Below are positions 60,816-64,000 of a stretch of 64,000 nucleotides of DNA, piece by piece (within the stretch, counting starts at the first letter, position 1; every line of letters starts with the position of its first letter). A program made the position numbers and the translations under genes. Source of the DNA: Streptomyces sp. SS1-1 (GTDB lineage Bacteria; Actinomycetota; Actinomycetes; Streptomycetales; Streptomycetaceae); assembly GCF_008973465.1 (NCBI RefSeq), contig NZ_WBXN01000004.1, forward strand, positions 4,318,501 through 4,382,500, in the 5' to 3' direction. The notes under the pieces were generated by a model, which had not been told where the DNA came from, ran no database searches, and saw nothing but the letters and a program-made list of their open reading frames with translations.

Positions 60816-61973
60816 CTAGAACGGCTGGGGCGCGAGCCGCTCCGGGCCGGCGTGCGGCTCGGAGCGGAGCTTGTCGCGCAGCTTCTGCTCCTTGTGCGAC
60901 AGCGGCCCCGGCGCCACCGGTGGCGGTACCCCGTGCACCGTCGCCCCCGGCGGCACCGGCGGCTCGTACCGGGTGGGGGCGGTCCGCAGCGTCAGCGCGG
61001 TCGTGCCGATCAGCGCCACGGTGAACGCGATCGCCGCGCGCGTCCAGAAGCGGGCCCGGCGTTCGCCGCCCTCGCGGACGGCCGGGGCGGCGGAGGCCCG
61101 CAGACGTTCCGCCGAGGCCAGCTCGGCCAGCCGGCGGTGGAGATCGTCCGGGTCGGCGAGGGTGGGCATCCGGGTGGCGACGGCGGCCCGGGCGGTCAGG
61201 ATGCGGTTGGCGGCGGCCGGGGTGGTCGCCTCGGTCTCGGCCGCCGTCTCGGGCAGGTCGAGGCCGACACCGTCGTACAGGAGCAGGGTGCGGCGCTGCG
61301 ACGGGGTGAGGTCGAGCAGGACGTCGAGCAGGAGCCGGTCGGCGGTGTCGGCCGGAGGGGGCTCGGGGTGCCGGTAGCGGGGGCGGAACCGGTGCCAGGG
61401 CGACAGCGCGAAGTCGTACGCCGTCGCCCGCACCCAGCCCGCCGGGTCGGGGTCCCGCGCGACCTCGGGCCAGCGCTGCCAGGCGATCTCGAAGGCCCGC
61501 TCGACGGACTCCCGCGCCAGCTCCCGCCGCCCGGTGAGCAGGTAGGTCTGCCGTACGAGGGCGGGGGCGCAGAAGGCGTAGAGCGCGTCGAACGCCTGGG
61601 CGGGAGTGAGGGGTCGGCCGGGCCGTGGGCCGGTGGGGTCGGCCGCGGCGTCCCCGGCGAGACCGTCGTTCCCCTCGGTCGCGGTCGCGGTCCCGGACTC
61701 GCCCTCGATGCCGGCCGCCGTGTGATGTTCCGTCACGTCAACGTCCGCGGACCGTTCCTGATCCTCCCTCTGCTCCTCGAGGGTCCTCAGCAGATCCAGG
61801 TACGCCTCGCCCTCCCGGCCCGACGGAGCCGCGCGGCCGGTCTCCCACGCGCGCACCGTCCGGCGGCTGACGCCGACCCGTTCCGCGACCTGAGCCTGCG
61901 TCAAGGACCCGGCCTCGCGCAGGCGTCGGCGCTCCGTGGGCGGGGGAAGCGGCGTTGCCGGGCTCTGCGTCAC
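60816..61973 (-). CDS. HTH/ECF-sigma-like/membrane fusion protein
   Basis: 385 residues. An N-terminal Xre/Cro helix-turn-helix (about 20-60, SLTQAQVAERVGVSRRTVRAW) is followed by an acidic linker. A sigma region 2-like part (about 120-200, FDALYAFCAPALVRQTYLLTGRRELARESVERAFEIAWQ in part) and a degenerate region 4-like part (about 220-280) come next. One membrane helix (about 305-325) and a basic tail end the protein. The sigma-like part lacks a clear -10-binding motif, so this may be a DNA-binding membrane-tethered regulator, not a true sigma factor. GTG 61973 has GGAGGGG six bases upstream. It converges on sucD and diverges from the DUF6350-like gene. Confidence 0.75.
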   Translation of the reverse strand: MTQSPATPLPPPTERRRLREAGSLTQAQVAERVGVSRRTVRAWETGRAAPSGREGEAYLDLLRTLEEQREDQERSADVDVTEHHTAAGIEGESGTATATEGNDGLAGDAAADPTGPRPGRPLTPAQAFDALYAFCAPALVRQTYLLTGRRELARESVERAFEIAWQRWPEVARDPDPAGWVRATAYDFALSPWHRFRPRYRHPEPPPADTADRLLLDVLLDLTPSQRRTLLLYDGVGLDLPETAAETEATTPAAANRILTARAAVATRMPTLADPDDLHRRLAELASAERLRASAAPAVREGGERRARFWTRAAIAFTVALIGTTALTLRTAPTRYEPPVPPGATVHGVPPPVAPGPLSHKEQKLRDKLRSEPHAGPERLAPQPF

Positions 61974-62077
61974 AGTGCACCCCTCCGTGTGAAAAAGTAC
62001 ATAAACGTATATTGGGCGACACTTCGGAGGTTCGCCTGTTGCGAGGGTTGAGCGCGTGTCGTTGGGAGCATGGCCGC

Positions 62078-64000
62078 GTGATCGAGATGACTGCTCGCCG
62101 AACGCCCCTGTCGTCCCTGCTCACACGGTTGCGTCACCGCACCCCGGGGCTGAGCGCCAGCCTTCTCAACGGGGCGCTCGCCGCGGCGCTCGGGCTCGGG
62201 GCCCTCGTGTTCCTGGTGATGGTGCTCTGGGTCGTCTCGCCGTATCCGGACAGCGGGCCCGGCGGCGCCCTGCGGATCGCCGCCGTGCTCTGGCTGCTGG
62301 GCCACGGCGCCGAACTGGTCCGCGCCGACACCCTCTCCGGCGCCTCCGTGCCGGTCGGGGTCACCCCGCTGCTCCTGTTCGTGCTGCCGGTCTGCCTGGT
62401 GCACCGGGCGGCCCGGGACGCGGCGGCGGACGGCGGGGACGACGCCCCGCCCGTGCACGGGCCCACGGCCTGGGCGGGCGTCGTGCTCGGCTACCTCGGC
62501 GTGGCGACGGCCGCGGCGCTGTACGCGGCCGGCGGTGTCCTCAAGCCGTCCTGGCCGTCGGCCGTGCTGTGCGTGCCCCTCGTCGTGATGGTGGTCGCCG
62601 GGGTGGGCGTGTGGACGGCGTGCGAGCGCCGTCCCGAGGCGGCGCGCGGGCTGCTCGGCGCGCTCCCCGGCCGCGCGCGGAGGCTCGCGCAGGGACCGGA
62701 CGCGCCGGCCCGGCTCGCGGCGGCGGCCCGCGCGGCCGGAGCGGGCGCGGCGGCGCTGGTCGGGGGCGGTGCGCTGCTGGTGGCCGTGTCCCTGGTGTGG
62801 CACGGCGTGGACGCCCGCCAGACGTTCGCCGGACTGACCCAGGGCTGGTCGGGCCGGGTCGGCGTCCTGCTGCTGTGCGCCTCCCTGGTGCCGAACGCGG
62901 CCGTGTGGGCGGCGTCCTACGCCCTCGGCCCCGGCTTCGTGCTCGGCGCCGGGCATGTGGTGGCCCCGCTGGCCTCGGCACCGCCCCCGCCCCTGCCGCC
63001 CTTCCCGCTGCTGGACGCCGTGCCGTCGGCCGGCATCGTCGGACCGCTCCAGTGGGCGGTGGCGGCGGTCCCGGTGGTGGCCGGTGTGGTCCTGGGGCGG
63101 GGCGCGGCCCGGTGGGGCTCCGGCGTCGACCCTGGCGTACGGGGCGACACGGCCACCTGGACGGGCAGGACCAGGACCAGGGGCGGACGGGCGCACTCCG
63201 GGCCGCAGACGCGGGGCGGGAGGAACGCGCCGTCCCCGGCCCGGCCGCCGGCCACGCCGACCTGGTCGCCGCTGCGGACGGCCGCGGCCGCCCTGCTGGC
63301 CTCCGTCATCTGCGCCTGTCTGGTCGCCGTGCTGGCCGGGCTGTCGGGCGGGCCGCTCGGCCGGAGTGCCCTGGCGGAGTTCGGTCCGGTGTGGTGGCAG
63401 GCGGGTGCGGCGACCCTCGTGTGGGTCGCGCTGGTGGGTGTCCCGGTGGCCGTGGTCGTCCGCGGCTGGCGGTGCCTGGCGCACGCCACCCGGAGGGACG
63501 CGGAGCCCAGGGCGGCGGCGATCGGTTCGCCGCGTACGGCGGACACGTCGACCGGCGCCCGGAAGAAGGTCCCGGCGGGCGAGCGGAAGAGCCCGTTCAC
63601 GGCCCTGGTGAAGGACCAGCCCGTGCCGCAGCAGAACGACGGCCGGCCCGGCGGTTCAGCCGCGGCGGCCCGGTACGACGGGGACGACGCCTACGAAGCG
63701 GTGGAGGAGGTGCCGTACGGGGCGTACGACCACGACACGACCTTCGAGCCGGACGGCTACCAGCCGGACGACCTCGAGCCCACCGGCCCCACCCCGAAGA
63801 AGCAGGACCCGAAGAAGCCGGACCCGAAGGAACCGGACTCCAAGGGCTCGGCCAAGGAATCGACCCCCGACGAGGACTCGGCGAACGCTACAGACGCCCC
63901 GCCGGCAAACGCCAAGCCGACAGACGCCAAGCCGACAGACGCCAAGCCGGCAGACGCGACCCCGACGGAAGCCGACCCCGCACCCGAAGCCACAAACGCC
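62078..64000 (+). CDS. Polytopic membrane protein (DUF6350-like), cut by window end
   Basis: At least 641 residues, open at the right edge. About ten membrane helices (first LNGALAAALGLGALVFLVMV, later VVMVVAGVGVWTACE and ASVICACLVAVLAGLSGG) fill residues 25-470. A long acidic, Pro/Lys/Asp-rich cytoplasmic tail with degenerate PKKPDPKEPD and NAKPTDAKPTD repeats follows. I recall the family as DUF6350, commonly found next to purN in Streptomyces; function unknown. GTG 62078 with GGGAG nine bases upstream is used; ATG 62087 is the alternative. No other gene covers this region in any frame with comparable coding character. Confidence 0.8.
   Translation, partial: MIEMTARRTPLSSLLTRLRHRTPGLSASLLNGALAAALGLGALVFLVMVLWVVSPYPDSGPGGALRIAAVLWLLGHGAELVRADTLSGASVPVGVTPLLLFVLPVCLVHRAARDAAADGGDDAPPVHGPTAWAGVVLGYLGVATAAALYAAGGVLKPSWPSAVLCVPLVVMVVAGVGVWTACERRPEAARGLLGALPGRARRLAQGPDAPARLAAAARAAGAGAAALVGGGALLVAVSLVWHGVDARQTFAGLTQGWSGRVGVLLLCASLVPNAAVWAASYALGPGFVLGAGHVVAPLASAPPPPLPPFPLLDAVPSAGIVGPLQWAVAAVPVVAGVVLGRGAARWGSGVDPGVRGDTATWTGRTRTRGGRAHSGPQTRGGRNAPSPARPPATPTWSPLRTAAAALLASVICACLVAVLAGLSGGPLGRSALAEFGPVWWQAGAATLVWVALVGVPVAVVVRGWRCLAHATRRDAEPRAAAIGSPRTADTSTGARKKVPAGERKSPFTALVKDQPVPQQNDGRPGGSAAAARYDGDDAYEAVEEVPYGAYDHDTTFEPDGYQPDDLEPTGPTPKKQDPKKPDPKEPDSKGSAKESTPDEDSANATDAPPANAKPTDAKPTDAKPADATPTEADPAPEATNA

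Overview
The window is chromosomal DNA of a Streptomyces or very close relative. GC is very high, with strong GC bias at third codon positions and frequent GTG/TTG starts. Recognisable Streptomyces developmental genes occur in the order I remember for the S. coelicolor bldM-to-sucCD region (about SCO4768-SCO4811). That synteny is from memory, not from a search. I see no prophage, insertion sequence, rRNA, tRNA or CRISPR array; this is core-chromosome sequence with conserved accessory cassettes.

Layout. 0-5 kb: orphan developmental regulator bldM with a textbook sigma-BldN promoter, the ECF sigma gene shbA, guaB (IMP dehydrogenase) and its paralogue guaB3. 5-8.4 kb: a degenerate nucleotide-sugar dehydrogenase divergent from glpD. 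8.6-18.2 kb: five consecutive Ser/Thr kinase-family membrane proteins. Four of them share a related extracytoplasmic domain and one is a pseudokinase with a large insert. 18.3-21.8 kb: a succinate-semialdehyde dehydrogenase-like gene and a GMC oxidoreductase, probably one operon. 21.9-24.4 kb: an LAETG surface protein divergent from an unknown membrane protein. 24.8-27.5 kb: chorismate mutase with what looks like an undescribed Phe/Tyr leader-peptide attenuator, then guaA and a PPOX-family gene.

27.5-36.1 kb: small membrane proteins, a class II aldolase-like gene, a DUF4429/SHOCT protein, a DoxX protein, and a PspC module made of a PspC/LiaF-like membrane protein divergent from a PspC histidine kinase and its LuxR response regulator. 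36.1-45.4 kb: cell-wall hydrolases (two NlpC/P60 proteins, one behind a ydaO c-di-AMP riboswitch, and an M23 peptidase), a TDT-family transporter, a MOSC protein and pcrA. 45.7-47.6 kb: a lipase and icmB.

48.1-56.6 kb: a five-gene cassette in two divergent arms, DUF5691 and SWIM-zinc-finger genes to the left, MoxR ATPase, DUF5682 and VWA genes to the right. The DUF5682 protein carries GxxH...E...GxxH motifs like the TIKI/TraB/EreA hydrolase fold. With the ring ATPase and VWA adaptor this looks like a chaperone or proteolysis machine of unknown role, and it is the best candidate here for a poorly described system. 56.8-64 kb: a secreted Pro-rich protein, a repeat- and hairpin-rich intergenic stretch, sucC-sucD, an HTH/ECF-sigma-like/membrane fusion protein, and a large membrane protein (DUF6350-like) cut by the right edge.

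Themes: purine (guaB, guaB3, guaA) and central metabolism (glpD, sucCD, icmB, chorismate mutase) are interleaved with development (bldM, shbA) and cell-envelope sensing and remodelling (kinases, PspC system, NlpC/P60, M23).
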